Assembly (NCBI GenBank): GCA_964522015.1
Contig: CAZFST010000025.1
Coordinates: forward strand, 1-64,000
Reading direction: 5' to 3'
Source of the DNA: QQWI01 sp964522015
Lineage (GTDB): Bacteria > Bacillota > Clostridia > Peptostreptococcales > Acidaminobacteraceae
Length of the DNA: 64,000 bases
Position numbers and translations under genes: made by a program. Numbering within the stretch: position 1 is the first letter of the stretch; each line of letters begins with the position of its first letter. Below are positions 26,754 to 34,744 of this stretch, piece by piece. A model generated the notes under the pieces. It worked only from the letters and a program-made list of their open reading frames with translations. It ran no database searches and was not told the origin of the DNA.

Positions 26754-28496
26754 ATGGGAAGTAAGAAAAAACTGAGTCTTTTTTTAGCACTAATGATGAT
26801 TATTTCATCATTATCATTAGGTGTCTTTGCACAGGATACCTATACCATTAAATCGGGTGATGTACTTTGGAAAATTGCAAAAAACCATGGAATGGACTAT
26901 AAAACATTAGCTGCATACAACGAAATTGCAGATCCCGACAAAATATTTGCCGGAAAAACCCTCAAGTTTCCGCCAGTGACAGGAACCATTAAACCTGTGA
27001 CTCCAGTGGTGACAGTTCCACCTATACCAGCAGTTAAGACCATTACAATTTTGCACACAAATGATATGCATGGTTTCTTCCGTTATGGAGATTTTGACGG
27101 GATGGGCGCAGCAAAAATGGCGACTTATATCAACGAAACACGGGCTGCTAATCCCAATACCCTTTTGATTGATGCTGGGGATGCCCTTCAAGGTGATAAT
27201 CTAGTAACCTTGTCTAAGGGTGAAGAAGGCACACGGGTTCTCAATGGCCTTAAATATGATGCCATGGCAGTTGGTAACCACGAATTTGATTATGGCTCAG
27301 CTCAAACAGTGAAGCTACAAGGGCTTCTTAATTTCCCAATGTTGGCTTCAAACGTTAAAACTGCAGATGGCAAATTACTTCTGGACGATTATAAAATATT
27401 CACGGTTGACGGCATTAAAGTAGGGGTCTTTGGGGTAACAACACCAGAAACCACTTATAAAACACATCCAGATAACGTGGCTGGTATAACATTTGCAGAT
27501 ATTTATAAAACATCAGAGCAAATGGTTAAAACCCTTAAAGCAGAAGGTGCACAAGTGATTATTGCAGCAGCTCACCTTGGAGATGAAGGTGACTTCACAT
27601 CGGCAACACTGGCGACAAAAGTTGCAGGGATTGACCTGATTTTAGATGGTCACTCTCACTCCACTTACGAGGCTGGCAAAGTGGTTAATAACACTTTAAT
27701 TGTTAGCGCTGGAGAGAAAACAAAAAATATCGGTCACGTAGAATTGACCCTTACAAACGGTGCACTAACTGATAAAACTGCAAAACTCTTTACAAAGGAC
27801 CTTTCAAAAACAACTAGTGCTGACCCCGATATGACAGAATTGGTTTATGCCATTAATAAAATCAATTCAAAAACAACCAGTCAAGTAGTTGCAACATCAC
27901 CAGTGCTACTTGTAGGTGAAAAAGCCGTGGTTAGAGCTGGGGAATCAAATCTTGGCAATTTAATTACAGAAGCATTACTTGATATCAGTAAAGCCGACAT
28001 CGCTTTTACAAATGGTGGCGGTATCCGTGCATCCATCGACGTTGGTCCAGTGACAAAAGGTGAAGTTTTAACTGTTCTTCCTTATGGGAATACCGTCCGT
28101 GTCATTGAAGTGACAGGGGCAGATATCCTTGCAGCCCTTGAAGTCGGGGTTGACACTTACCCAGTGGCTAAGGGCGCATTCCCTCACGTTGCAGGGATGA
28201 CGGTGACGTTTGATGCTTCAAAAGCTGCTAAGAGCAGAATCGTAGACGTTAAAATCGGTGGTGTGGCCCTTGATAAGGCAAAAACTTATAAAATGGCTAC
28301 AAACGACTTTATCGTTGCAGGTGGGGATGGTTACACCATGTTTATCGGTAAAAAAGTTATCGCAGAATTTGGAGCTATGGATGAAGTTTTGATCGATTAC
28401 ATGAACAAAATTGGCTTTGGTAAAGCAATTCTAGACGGTAGATTTAAAGAGCTTTCAAAGCCAGTGGGTTTGATTCTTTTCAAATTGGTTGCTTAG
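26754..28496 (+). CDS. Secreted 5'-nucleotidase/metallophosphatase with LysM domain
   Basis: A 580-residue exported protein with a signal peptide (about 1-26, ending VFAQ), one LysM domain (about 29-71, YTIKSGDVLWKIAKNHG), a Pro/Val-rich linker, a calcineurin-type phosphatase domain (HTNDMHG, DAGDALQG, GNHEFDYG, HSHST) and a 5'-nucleotidase C-terminal domain (NGGGIRASI). It should hydrolyse extracellular nucleotides or related phosphoesters while held on peptidoglycan by LysM. GGGAGG precedes the ATG. Monocistronic, with a terminator after it. Confidence 0.93.
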   Translation: MGSKKKLSLFLALMMIISSLSLGVFAQDTYTIKSGDVLWKIAKNHGMDYKTLAAYNEIADPDKIFAGKTLKFPPVTGTIKPVTPVVTVPPIPAVKTITILHTNDMHGFFRYGDFDGMGAAKMATYINETRAANPNTLLIDAGDALQGDNLVTLSKGEEGTRVLNGLKYDAMAVGNHEFDYGSAQTVKLQGLLNFPMLASNVKTADGKLLLDDYKIFTVDGIKVGVFGVTTPETTYKTHPDNVAGITFADIYKTSEQMVKTLKAEGAQVIIAAAHLGDEGDFTSATLATKVAGIDLILDGHSHSTYEAGKVVNNTLIVSAGEKTKNIGHVELTLTNGALTDKTAKLFTKDLSKTTSADPDMTELVYAINKINSKTTSQVVATSPVLLVGEKAVVRAGESNLGNLITEALLDISKADIAFTNGGGIRASIDVGPVTKGEVLTVLPYGNTVRVIEVTGADILAALEVGVDTYPVAKGAFPHVAGMTVTFDASKAAKSRIVDVKIGGVALDKAKTYKMATNDFIVAGGDGYTMFIGKKVIAEFGAMDEVLIDYMNKIGFGKAILDGRFKELSKPVGLILFKLVA

Positions 28497-28530
28497 TGGC
28501 CTGAGACAATAATTGATACAAACTAGGATT

Positions 28531-28559
28531 AAAGGGACGGTAGCCGCCGTCCCTTTTTT
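28531..28559 (+). terminator. Terminator of the 5'-nucleotidase gene
   Basis: AAAGGGACGG pairs with CCGTCCCTTT (perfect 10-bp stem) and six T follow. Confidence 0.9.
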
Positions 28560-28571
28560 GCGCGTATTATC

Positions 28572-28600
28572 TTGTCATTGCCATAAGAATGTGAAATAAT
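28572..28600 (+). promoter_or_regulatory. Promoter of the cyclophilin gene
   Basis: TTGTCA (28572-28577), 17 bp, AATAAT (28595-28600). Confidence 0.55.
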
Positions 28601-28641
28601 CGGAGGTAGAACGAAATACCATTCAGGTAACGGAGGTGGAT

Positions 28642-29616
28642 ATGAATTTACAACTAATCAAAATGAAAACAGAGAATAAACTCACTTGGAAAAACTGTAC
28701 TAAGCGGTTGATGGCTTCTCTAATCATCATGGGTTTAATGGTGGCCAATATGGGTTTTGCAGCAGCCCCACAAACCGTCGGGCTTCAAATTGAAGATAAG
28801 ATAGTAGCCTTCACCACCACTACAGGGTATCCATTTGTGGATGCCAACAATCGTACATTAGTACCTTTTAGAGCGGCTATGGAGGCATTTGGGGCCACGG
28901 TCAGTTGGGAAGGGGCCACCCAAACAGCAATCGCCGTTAAAGGCGATGTCACAGTGGCAGTCACAATAGGGCAAGCCAGCATTGTGAAAAACGGGGTGAC
29001 CTTAGCCAACGACACTAAAGCTGTGGTCAAAGATGGACGAACTTATCTACCAATTCGCGCTGTACTGAAAGCCTTTGATGCCTACGTCAACTGGAATGGG
29101 TATCGCCAAAGAGTAGAAGTTACAAGCAACCCCAATAAGTCACCAATATTAGAACTGGAAATGTCCACTGGTGAAAAAATGACCCTAATGCTTTACCCGG
29201 AGATAGCTCCCGCTACAGTGGCCAATTTTCTGGATCTTGTTTCAAAGGGGTTTTACGACGGTTTGACTTTTCACAGGGTTATTAAAGATTTTATGATTCA
29301 AGGGGGAGATCCTCTCGGAAACGGGTCAGGTGGTTTGGCCACTAAGGTCATTGGCGAGTTTTCTGCAAATGGTATCAACAATACCCTTAAACACACAGAA
29401 GGGGTTCTATCCATGGCTCGATCAGCTAATCCAAACTCGGCCAGTTGTCAGTTCTTTATCGTGCATAAAACAAGTCCCCATCTAGATGGTAACTATGCCG
29501 CCTTTGGAAAAGTCATCGAAGGCTTGGATGTGGTCAACACCATGGCTTTGGTGGAAACAGGAGCCAACGACAAACCCATCAAAACCCTGCAAATAAAAAG
29601 CATCAAGCAAAGGTAA
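28642..29616 (+). CDS. Exported peptidyl-prolyl cis-trans isomerase (cyclophilin) with copper amine oxidase N-like domain
   Basis: A 324-residue protein with a signal segment (about 22-45), then two stalk-like repeats of the copper amine oxidase N-terminal domain family (RTLVPFRAAMEAFGATVSW and RTYLPIRAVLKAFDAYVNW), then a cyclophilin domain (about 168-322) with FHRVIKDFMIQGGDP and SMARSANPNSASCQFFIVH. It is likely a wall- or surface-located foldase. The ATG at 28642, 5 nt after GGAGG, is preferred over a GTG inside the ribosome site. The N-terminal module probably binds the cell surface (inference). Confidence 0.9.
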   Translation: MNLQLIKMKTENKLTWKNCTKRLMASLIIMGLMVANMGFAAAPQTVGLQIEDKIVAFTTTTGYPFVDANNRTLVPFRAAMEAFGATVSWEGATQTAIAVKGDVTVAVTIGQASIVKNGVTLANDTKAVVKDGRTYLPIRAVLKAFDAYVNWNGYRQRVEVTSNPNKSPILELEMSTGEKMTLMLYPEIAPATVANFLDLVSKGFYDGLTFHRVIKDFMIQGGDPLGNGSGGLATKVIGEFSANGINNTLKHTEGVLSMARSANPNSASCQFFIVHKTSPHLDGNYAAFGKVIEGLDVVNTMALVETGANDKPIKTLQIKSIKQR

Positions 29617-29679
29617 CACTTGGGGACGTAACAGGTTTGCTCCCTTGGGGACACATCTACAACTTGAAAGGAGCATCAT

Positions 29680-30045
29680 ATGAAATTTTGTTGGACTACT
29701 TTACACGTCACCGATATGGAAAAATCACTTCACTTTTATCAGGTCATCACGGGTTTACCTCTTAACCGCCGATTCACACCTGCACCAGGGCGCGATATCG
29801 CGTTTTTAGGAGAGGGAACAACGGAACTGGAACTCATATTGGACGACCAAAGACAAATACCAGCCACCAGTATTAGCATTGGCTTTATAGTGCCTACAAC
29901 CCTTGAAGACACAATGATGCAGTTAAGAGAACATGGGTATCACCACATTTCAGAGGTCCAAGCTCCTGGGCCACAAGTTAGATTTTTCTATGCTGGTGAT
30001 CCAGATGGTTTTCAAGTACAGTTTGTGGAAGTGGTTAAGGGGTAG
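29680..30045 (+). CDS. VOC family (glyoxalase-like) protein
   Basis: A 121-residue single-domain VOC protein similar in form to lactoylglutathione lyase. It begins FCWTTLHVTDMEKSLHFYQVITGL and ends with VRFFYAGDPDGFQVQFVEVV, the typical metal-ligand strand with the final Glu. His9, Glu50-52 and Glu118 are candidate metal ligands. Whether it detoxifies methylglyoxal cannot be decided from the sequence. AAAGGAG precedes the ATG. Confidence 0.82.
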   Translation: MKFCWTTLHVTDMEKSLHFYQVITGLPLNRRFTPAPGRDIAFLGEGTTELELILDDQRQIPATSISIGFIVPTTLEDTMMQLREHGYHHISEVQAPGPQVRFFYAGDPDGFQVQFVEVVKG

Positions 30046-30168
30046 TTTAAAGAACGCAAGTCATTATGTGTGTGATTGCTTAACACTTAATTTTTGGGGT
30101 ATAAATAGGGACGACATAAGTGTTATTGCATCCAAAAGGTGTTAGGTAATCTGAAAGGAGTTGGGTAT

Positions 30169-30498
30169 ATGAAATCCCATTTTACACTGGATGATACTGC
30201 CAAGGCATACTTGACAAAACATGAGCACAAGTGGCTTATTATCGATCCAGAAACGGAGTGTGTCGGCGCTAATTGTTCAAAGGCATTTGATCAGGCGGTC
30301 ATTCACTTCAAAGTTCCAAATGAGCCGTATTTGGGTAATTACGACAGTTTTGAAATGGATGGTTTCACGGTCTATATCAATAAGGCCCTAGAAATTGTTC
30401 CGGATTTAAAACTCACCGTTGTCCATGGGTTATTGCATAATAGCCTGAAATTGGAAGGTTTCCCAGAAGGACCTTCCATTACGCACTTTAAGCTTTAG
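30169..30498 (+). CDS. HesB/IscA-like small protein (CC/Se-motif family-like)
   Basis: A 109-residue protein. The order CVGANC (about 33-38), then VPNEPYLGNYDSFEMDGFTVYINKAL, resembles the HesB-like family in which a selenocysteine or cysteine pair precedes a G-x-x-x-D/E-G-I/F-x-V-Y segment. It has cysteines and no in-frame TGA. The ATG at 30169 follows AAAGGAG by 8 nt; the frame is open farther upstream without a better start. Function in redox or metal handling is only inferred from family resemblance. Confidence 0.5.
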   Translation: MKSHFTLDDTAKAYLTKHEHKWLIIDPETECVGANCSKAFDQAVIHFKVPNEPYLGNYDSFEMDGFTVYINKALEIVPDLKLTVVHGLLHNSLKLEGFPEGPSITHFKL

Positions 30499-30551
30499 TA
30501 GCCAGTTTAGAGGTCCTGTGAAAACAAAACAGGACAAATCAAAAGCAACAA

Positions 30552-30678
30552 TAATGGTTTGGGTGTCAAAAGTATTTAGTTGAGCAAACATATACAATAT
30601 ACTGCGGTTGCGTAAGCAAGCTGCACTGTATATTGTATATGTTTATTGCGAAACTTACTTTTGACACTCAAACCATTA
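30552..30678. mobile_element. 127-bp MITE-like imperfect palindrome
   Basis: The outer 22 bp (30552-30573) and 30657-30678 are inverse copies with one mismatch (TAATGGTTTG-G/A-GTGTCAAAAGT). After a mismatched stretch a second pairing block follows (AAACATATACAATATAC against its inverse). The ends read TA-ATGG...CCAT-TA, compatible with insertion at TA. No coding capacity. A solo copy of the end is at 33873. Confidence 0.6.
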
Positions 30679-30686
30679 ATTTCCGT

Positions 30687-30731
30687 AAAAAAGAGGATCA
30701 AGTCCATATGACTTGGTCCTCTTCTTTTTAG
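30687..30731. terminator. Bidirectional terminator
   Basis: AAGAGGATCAAGTC pairs with GACTTGGTCCTCTT around CATAT, with A and T runs outside. It separates the HesB-like gene from the converging DUF1801 gene. Confidence 0.85.
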
Positions 30732-30755
30732 CAAAGTTAGGCTTGATGCACTATA

Positions 30756-31466
30756 TTACTGACCCATTGACTCCAATAGTCTCAGGGCCTCTTGTCTCTT
30801 CTTAGTCAGGCTCTTAAAAATTAGTCCATGGGCCGTATCCACCAAAGACCGGAGCAAATAATCCGGCACAGCCCCACCCACATACACCGAATTCCAGTGT
30901 TCCTTGTTCATATAATAGCCAGGAATAATATCCGAATAAGCCCCGCGGAGCATTGGCGCCTCTTCAGGGTCCCCCTTTAAGGTGATAATAGGCGTTCCAT
31001 CCTTATCCCCACCACACATCATAAACATTTTGCCGTCTATCATGTATCGCGTTGCACCCCATTCTTCCTTGTAATCCTTCTCAACCCCTAGCAGTCTCAA
31101 AGTGTAATGATCTAGCCAATAGTAAGGGGTTTGTGTATTTTCCGATAGTCGTGTTAGGACAATATCTGTCACCAAGTCAAGGGGGAGCGGGTGGTCAAGA
31201 GAAAACTGGATAGCGCCTTTTGAGGTTTTATAGGGTTTAAGAGCCGTTTCAAAACCGGTGATGCCACTGGGTGTTGGGTAAAAACCAATGTGATTTTTAA
31301 AAGCTGCAAAGTGCACCAAGTTGCCCTTTAAATAAAAAGTGGGCATTTGATAGGCAATTTTTTCAGTAGCCTCTGGTGCCAGGCCGGTGATGAGGGTACG
31401 TAGAGCGTTTAACTTTTCTTGAATGGGTTGTGGGAATGTTGCGATATATGCACTGATAGGGTCCAT
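30756..31466 (-). CDS. DUF1801-MmcQ/YjbR fusion protein
   Basis: A 236-residue cytosolic protein made of two small domains that are often separate. Residues 1-115 are a DUF1801 domain (IAYQMPTFYLKGNLVHFAAFKNHIG), and residues 120-236 a MmcQ/YjbR-like domain (KMFMMCGGDKDGTPIITLKGDP, GYYMNKEHWNSVYVGG). Both families have iron-chaperone-like or DNA-binding-like folds with no settled function. The ATG at 31466 has AGGAGG upstream; the frame is open above it. Confidence 0.75.
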   Translation of the reverse strand: MDPISAYIATFPQPIQEKLNALRTLITGLAPEATEKIAYQMPTFYLKGNLVHFAAFKNHIGFYPTPSGITGFETALKPYKTSKGAIQFSLDHPLPLDLVTDIVLTRLSENTQTPYYWLDHYTLRLLGVEKDYKEEWGATRYMIDGKMFMMCGGDKDGTPIITLKGDPEEAPMLRGAYSDIIPGYYMNKEHWNSVYVGGAVPDYLLRSLVDTAHGLIFKSLTKKRQEALRLLESMGQ

Positions 31467-31504
31467 AAGAGTGTCCTCCTGACAGATAAGCAAAGGGTCA
31501 GTTT

Positions 31505-31556
31505 ATTATATCATGAGTGGCTATTTATTTACAGATATGGTGTGGCGTGATATATT
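31505..31556. promoter_or_regulatory. Back-to-back divergent promoters sharing one -35 hexamer
   Basis: TTTACA (31528-31533), 17 bp, TATATT (31551-31556) reads plus. The inverse of the same hexamer (TGTAAA), 17 bp, TATAAT (31510-31505) reads minus toward the DUF1801 gene. Confidence 0.55.
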
Positions 31557-31601
31557 GAAGTTGGTATAAAAATCAATCAATAGCGCAAAATAGGGGGAGC
31601 A

Positions 31602-32414
31602 TTGAAAAAGAAACGAATAATTCAATTAACGGCATGGTTTCTGGTTTTGAGTGTGTTAGGCGGCTATAGTTTTCACGTGTATAACAAGTTTTATGTTTAC
31701 GATCTAGAAGTTGCTAAGTATCATTTGTTTATCAACGATTATGATGCTGTGGCAATGGCAAACAGCAATCAAAAGGTGTATGAAGTCTTATATCCTGAAT
31801 CGCCCTTTGAACTTAATTTACAAGTAGCGCCCTTGGGTTTAAAAGAAGCGGCCAGTAATCAATTAGTAGTCCAGTTGGCGCCTCCAAACCAAGCCTATCT
31901 AACCGCATCTTTACATATTAACCCAAAAAGTGCTGGTGTATCAGCATTAGCGGCAACTCTTTATCAGAATGAGTCTGATTCACAAAAAAAGATTCAACGG
32001 ACCCTGAATCATTTTAAGCATTTTTACAAACTACAAAAGCAGTTTGGTGTGTACGAGAAACGGTTTGCTGCTTACGAGAGTTTTGACCCCATGGACACTG
32101 GGACAGATGAAGAGATTATCGTCAGTAAAGAGGGGACACAAATTGAATTGGCAACACTATTTGTGTCGCTAATGCGCAGTCAAGGTATACCTGCTAAGTT
32201 AGTGGGAGGGCATATCTTCGCCTTAAATGAAGGGGGTTTTAAAGTTTGGACAGAGGTCTATTTGCCTGAGTATGGGTGGATACCCATTGATCCCACTCAT
32301 CACAGAATAGGTGTAGACAATCGCTATATTAAACTTAAAGAGGGTGTGGATTGGGCAGACTTTGGTGAGTCATTGGTAGAAATGCATGTCGGTGTAGAGA
32401 GGTTAAATTGGTAA
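31602..32414 (+). CDS. Membrane-anchored transglutaminase-like protein lacking catalytic Cys and His
   Basis: A 270-residue protein with an N-terminal membrane anchor (about 6-26) and a transglutaminase-like core (about 170-245). Family members carry Cys in G-x-C-x-x-x-A, His in HAWxEV and Asp in DPT. Here the matching positions read GTQIELA, KVWTEVYLPEYGW and PIDPT, so Cys is Gln, His is Lys and only Asp remains. It is therefore probably a non-enzymatic binding domain. The start is a TTG after AGGGGGAG. Its stop overlaps the permease gene, so the two are coupled. Confidence 0.78.
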   Translation: MKKKRIIQLTAWFLVLSVLGGYSFHVYNKFYVYDLEVAKYHLFINDYDAVAMANSNQKVYEVLYPESPFELNLQVAPLGLKEAASNQLVVQLAPPNQAYLTASLHINPKSAGVSALAATLYQNESDSQKKIQRTLNHFKHFYKLQKQFGVYEKRFAAYESFDPMDTGTDEEIIVSKEGTQIELATLFVSLMRSQGIPAKLVGGHIFALNEGGFKVWTEVYLPEYGWIPIDPTHHRIGVDNRYIKLKEGVDWADFGESLVEMHVGVERLNW

Positions 32415-33361
32415 ATATGACATTCATCGTTTCTAAAATAAAACATTATCTATCGGTGCTACTATTATTAGCGCTTATCACATTTTTTATTGGCACCTTA
32501 TCCGGCATTGATTACACAGATAGTCTCAGAGGCTTATTTACATCTAGGTCTGAAGCTTTAGAGCTAAGAACTAACTTTGGCTTAAATGTGCCCCTTGAAA
32601 TGCAATTCATCAGCTGGATGAACAAGATTATCCATGGACAATGGATTAACTCCGTGAAAGCAATGAGTGATCCGACCCCATATGTACTAAAAGCACTTAC
32701 AAAAACCTTAACATTGATGGGGCTTGCAACGGCTATGGCCTATATCAATGCAATTGTTCTTTCCTTTTTTGCATATAGGTATCGAGAGAGATGGTTTGAA
32801 AAGTTGCTTCGCCTGTTCACCTACTGTGGCCTATCCGTACCAGAAGTATGGCTGTCCTTAATTATTGTCGGTGTGCTGAGGCGCAGTATGTGGGGACTTG
32901 GTTTTTTAGGGCAGGCAAAACCCTTTGCTCAACTGACTTTTCTGGATCACGCCCAAATTTTGATGATTCCATTAGTCATTATGACCTTTAAGTTGACTGC
33001 AATTTTAATGCGATACATCCGTGGCCCGCTGATTGAAATTAGCAACCAAGAATTCATTACATCAGCCAGAAGCTATGGCGTAACAGAATTTCAACTTTAC
33101 CAAAGACATATGCTCAGAAATATTTCCATACCCCTATTAACTTTAGGCTCTCAAATCGTTCCTGAGATATTAGGTGCCGCCGCGATTCTTGAAATTGTAT
33201 TTGGAAGGCTTGGTATCGGTTCTATGGCCTTGAACGCTGCCTTTGGGAGGGACATTCCTTTACTGATTTCCATTACCCTAATCACAGGTACAATCACAGT
33301 ATTAATCAGTTTTGCTATGGATACTTGCTACTGGTTAGCTGATCCTAGGATTCGAGATTAG
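32408..33361 (+). CDS. OppB/DppB-like ABC transporter permease, orphan
   Basis: A 317-residue inner-membrane permease. It has an N-terminal helix, a periplasmic stretch, about five further helices, and the EAA loop EFITSARSYGVTEFQLYQRHMLRN, with the closing GRLGIGSMALNAAFGRDIPLL typical of oligopeptide permease subunits. No OppC, ATPase or binding protein is nearby. The start is taken as the TTG at 32408 (GAGAGG 5 nt upstream, overlapping the previous stop); an ATG at 32417 is the alternative. It forms a two-gene unit with the pseudo-transglutaminase. Confidence 0.85.
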   Translation: MVNMTFIVSKIKHYLSVLLLLALITFFIGTLSGIDYTDSLRGLFTSRSEALELRTNFGLNVPLEMQFISWMNKIIHGQWINSVKAMSDPTPYVLKALTKTLTLMGLATAMAYINAIVLSFFAYRYRERWFEKLLRLFTYCGLSVPEVWLSLIIVGVLRRSMWGLGFLGQAKPFAQLTFLDHAQILMIPLVIMTFKLTAILMRYIRGPLIEISNQEFITSARSYGVTEFQLYQRHMLRNISIPLLTLGSQIVPEILGAAAILEIVFGRLGIGSMALNAAFGRDIPLLISITLITGTITVLISFAMDTCYWLADPRIRD

Positions 33362-33381
33362 ATAATGGTGTATTAAAAAGA

Positions 33382-33427
33382 TAAGGCAGTCTCACAAGAA
33401 TCAATCTTGGGAGCTGCCTAATTTTAT
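33382..33427. terminator. Bidirectional terminator
   Basis: TAAGGCAG-T-CTC..CAAGA pairs with TCTTG..GAG-C-TGCCTA around a short loop. ATTTTAT follows on plus, and CTTTTTAAT follows on minus. Confidence 0.75.
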
Positions 33428-33455
33428 GCCGATTTGTAGTTGATTAAGAGTCCGT

Positions 33456-33779
33456 CTAGAGTTGATCAATTTTTGCCGCAAGAATAAAATCGGACAGACT
33501 AAGACCTTTGATTTTTTGTGTCATCAAGTGAAGTGTCACGTGGCCCCAACCAAAACAAATCTCAGGGTGATGTCCTTCAACTTCTGCCAGTGCGCCCACA
33601 CGGCCCACAAATTCAAAGGCTTCTTTAAAATCAGGAAATTCGATGGTGCGCTTTAGCAGGTGATCTTTTTCAACAAACCAATCATCGCTTAATGCAGTGA
33701 GATGTTTTAAAATCTCACCATGCTTAAGTGGTGGTGTGTCGATTTGACAAGGGATACACTTCATCTCTAATAATCCCAT
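33456..33779 (-). CDS. 4a-hydroxytetrahydrobiopterin dehydratase (PCD/DCoH family)
   Basis: A 107-residue member of the pterin-4a-carbinolamine dehydratase family. The active-site region FPDFKEAFEFVGRVGALAEVEGHHPEICFGWGHVTLHLMTQ carries the paired His-His-Pro and the downstream His of the family. Its usual job is recycling pterins for aromatic amino acid hydroxylases; no such hydroxylase is in the window, and a molybdopterin-related role has been proposed for bacterial members. AAGGAGG precedes the ATG. Confidence 0.88.
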   Translation of the reverse strand: MGLLEMKCIPCQIDTPPLKHGEILKHLTALSDDWFVEKDHLLKRTIEFPDFKEAFEFVGRVGALAEVEGHHPEICFGWGHVTLHLMTQKIKGLSLSDFILAAKIDQL

Positions 33780-33872
33780 ACAATCCTCCTTGCGGGCGGT
33801 TTAGTTTCATTCTCTAGATACCCCAGGTTAATCCCCTTAAAACAAGGGATTAAATCAAATTTTCTTTATTAT

Positions 33873-33912
33873 TGGTTTGAGTGTCAAATGTGATATCATA
33901 AAGGTATGATAT
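33873..33912 (+). promoter_or_regulatory. Solo MITE end and 20-bp operator-like palindrome upstream of the NAD salvage genes
   Basis: TGGTTTGAGTGTCAAA at 33873-33888 is identical to the right end of the palindrome at 30552-30678. Directly after it ATATCATA-AAGG-TATGATAT (33893-33912) is a perfect 8-4-8 inverted repeat, about 110 bp before the nicotinamidase-like gene. TATCAT in it could act as a -10 with TTGGTT 16 bp upstream. Confidence 0.5.
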
Positions 33913-34021
33913 AAGGTTTAACATTAGGTTTAAAGCAAAAAAGCAAATAGCAGTAAAACAAGCAACAATCACAAAAAAGCAGCAACAGCCAGAAGGAAAC
34001 AAGAGCCAGAAAGGAGAACCT

Positions 34022-34705
34022 ATGCAAAGTATAACCCTTGCATTTGAAAATATTCAAAGACATCTTGAAACACTGGGCAGCACACATATAGATGAGTTCA
34101 ACCAAGCGGACACCCTTTTTATCATTACGGATATGATCAACGGCTTTGCCCACGAAGGGGCCCTCAGCAGCCCACGGGTTAAAACACTCTGCAGCCCCAT
34201 TGCGAACCTTGCGCAAGCCTTCGAAGCCAAGCAAATCCCCATCATCGCCTTTGCCGACACCCATCCAGAAAACTCGCCTGAATTCACAAGCTACCCCCCA
34301 CATTGTATGGCAGGCACCATAGAAAGCGACATTGTACCAGAAATCAAAAACGCCCTTAAAACCCTAAAACGCATCGATAAAAACTCCACCAACGGGTATC
34401 AAGAACCAGAATTTCAAACCCTCCTGGCTGAAAATCCACAGTGGACAAACTTTGTGGTGGTGGGAGATTGCACCGATATTTGCATTCAGCAATTTGCGGT
34501 CACCTTAAAAACTCATTTTAACCGCCTGAACCAAACCGTTCGGGTGGTCGTCCCAGCAGATTACGTCCAAACCTACGACTACGACCTACACCATGGGGAC
34601 CTGCTCCATACCATGGGCCTTTATATGATGGTCCAAAACGGCGTTGAAGTGGTCAAAACCATAGAGATATCCCCGCGCTCAATAACACAAGCACTGCCCC
34701 GCTAA
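34022..34705 (+). CDS. Isochorismatase-family cysteine hydrolase, probable nicotinamidase
   Basis: A 227-residue hydrolase. The catalytic triad is read as Asp in FIITDMINGF, Lys in RIDKNSTNGY and Cys in VVGDCTDICIQQFA. The next gene is pncB, so conversion of nicotinamide to nicotinate, feeding PncB, is the best guess (inference from context). AAAGGAG precedes the ATG. The gap to pncB is 39 nt. A second, unrelated-looking nicotinamidase-type gene is at 50538-51095. Confidence 0.82.
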   Translation: MQSITLAFENIQRHLETLGSTHIDEFNQADTLFIITDMINGFAHEGALSSPRVKTLCSPIANLAQAFEAKQIPIIAFADTHPENSPEFTSYPPHCMAGTIESDIVPEIKNALKTLKRIDKNSTNGYQEPEFQTLLAENPQWTNFVVVGDCTDICIQQFAVTLKTHFNRLNQTVRVVVPADYVQTYDYDLHHGDLLHTMGLYMMVQNGVEVVKTIEISPRSITQALPR

Positions 34706-34744
34706 AACACTGAAACAAATTTCGCAAGATAGAAAGGACCACCC

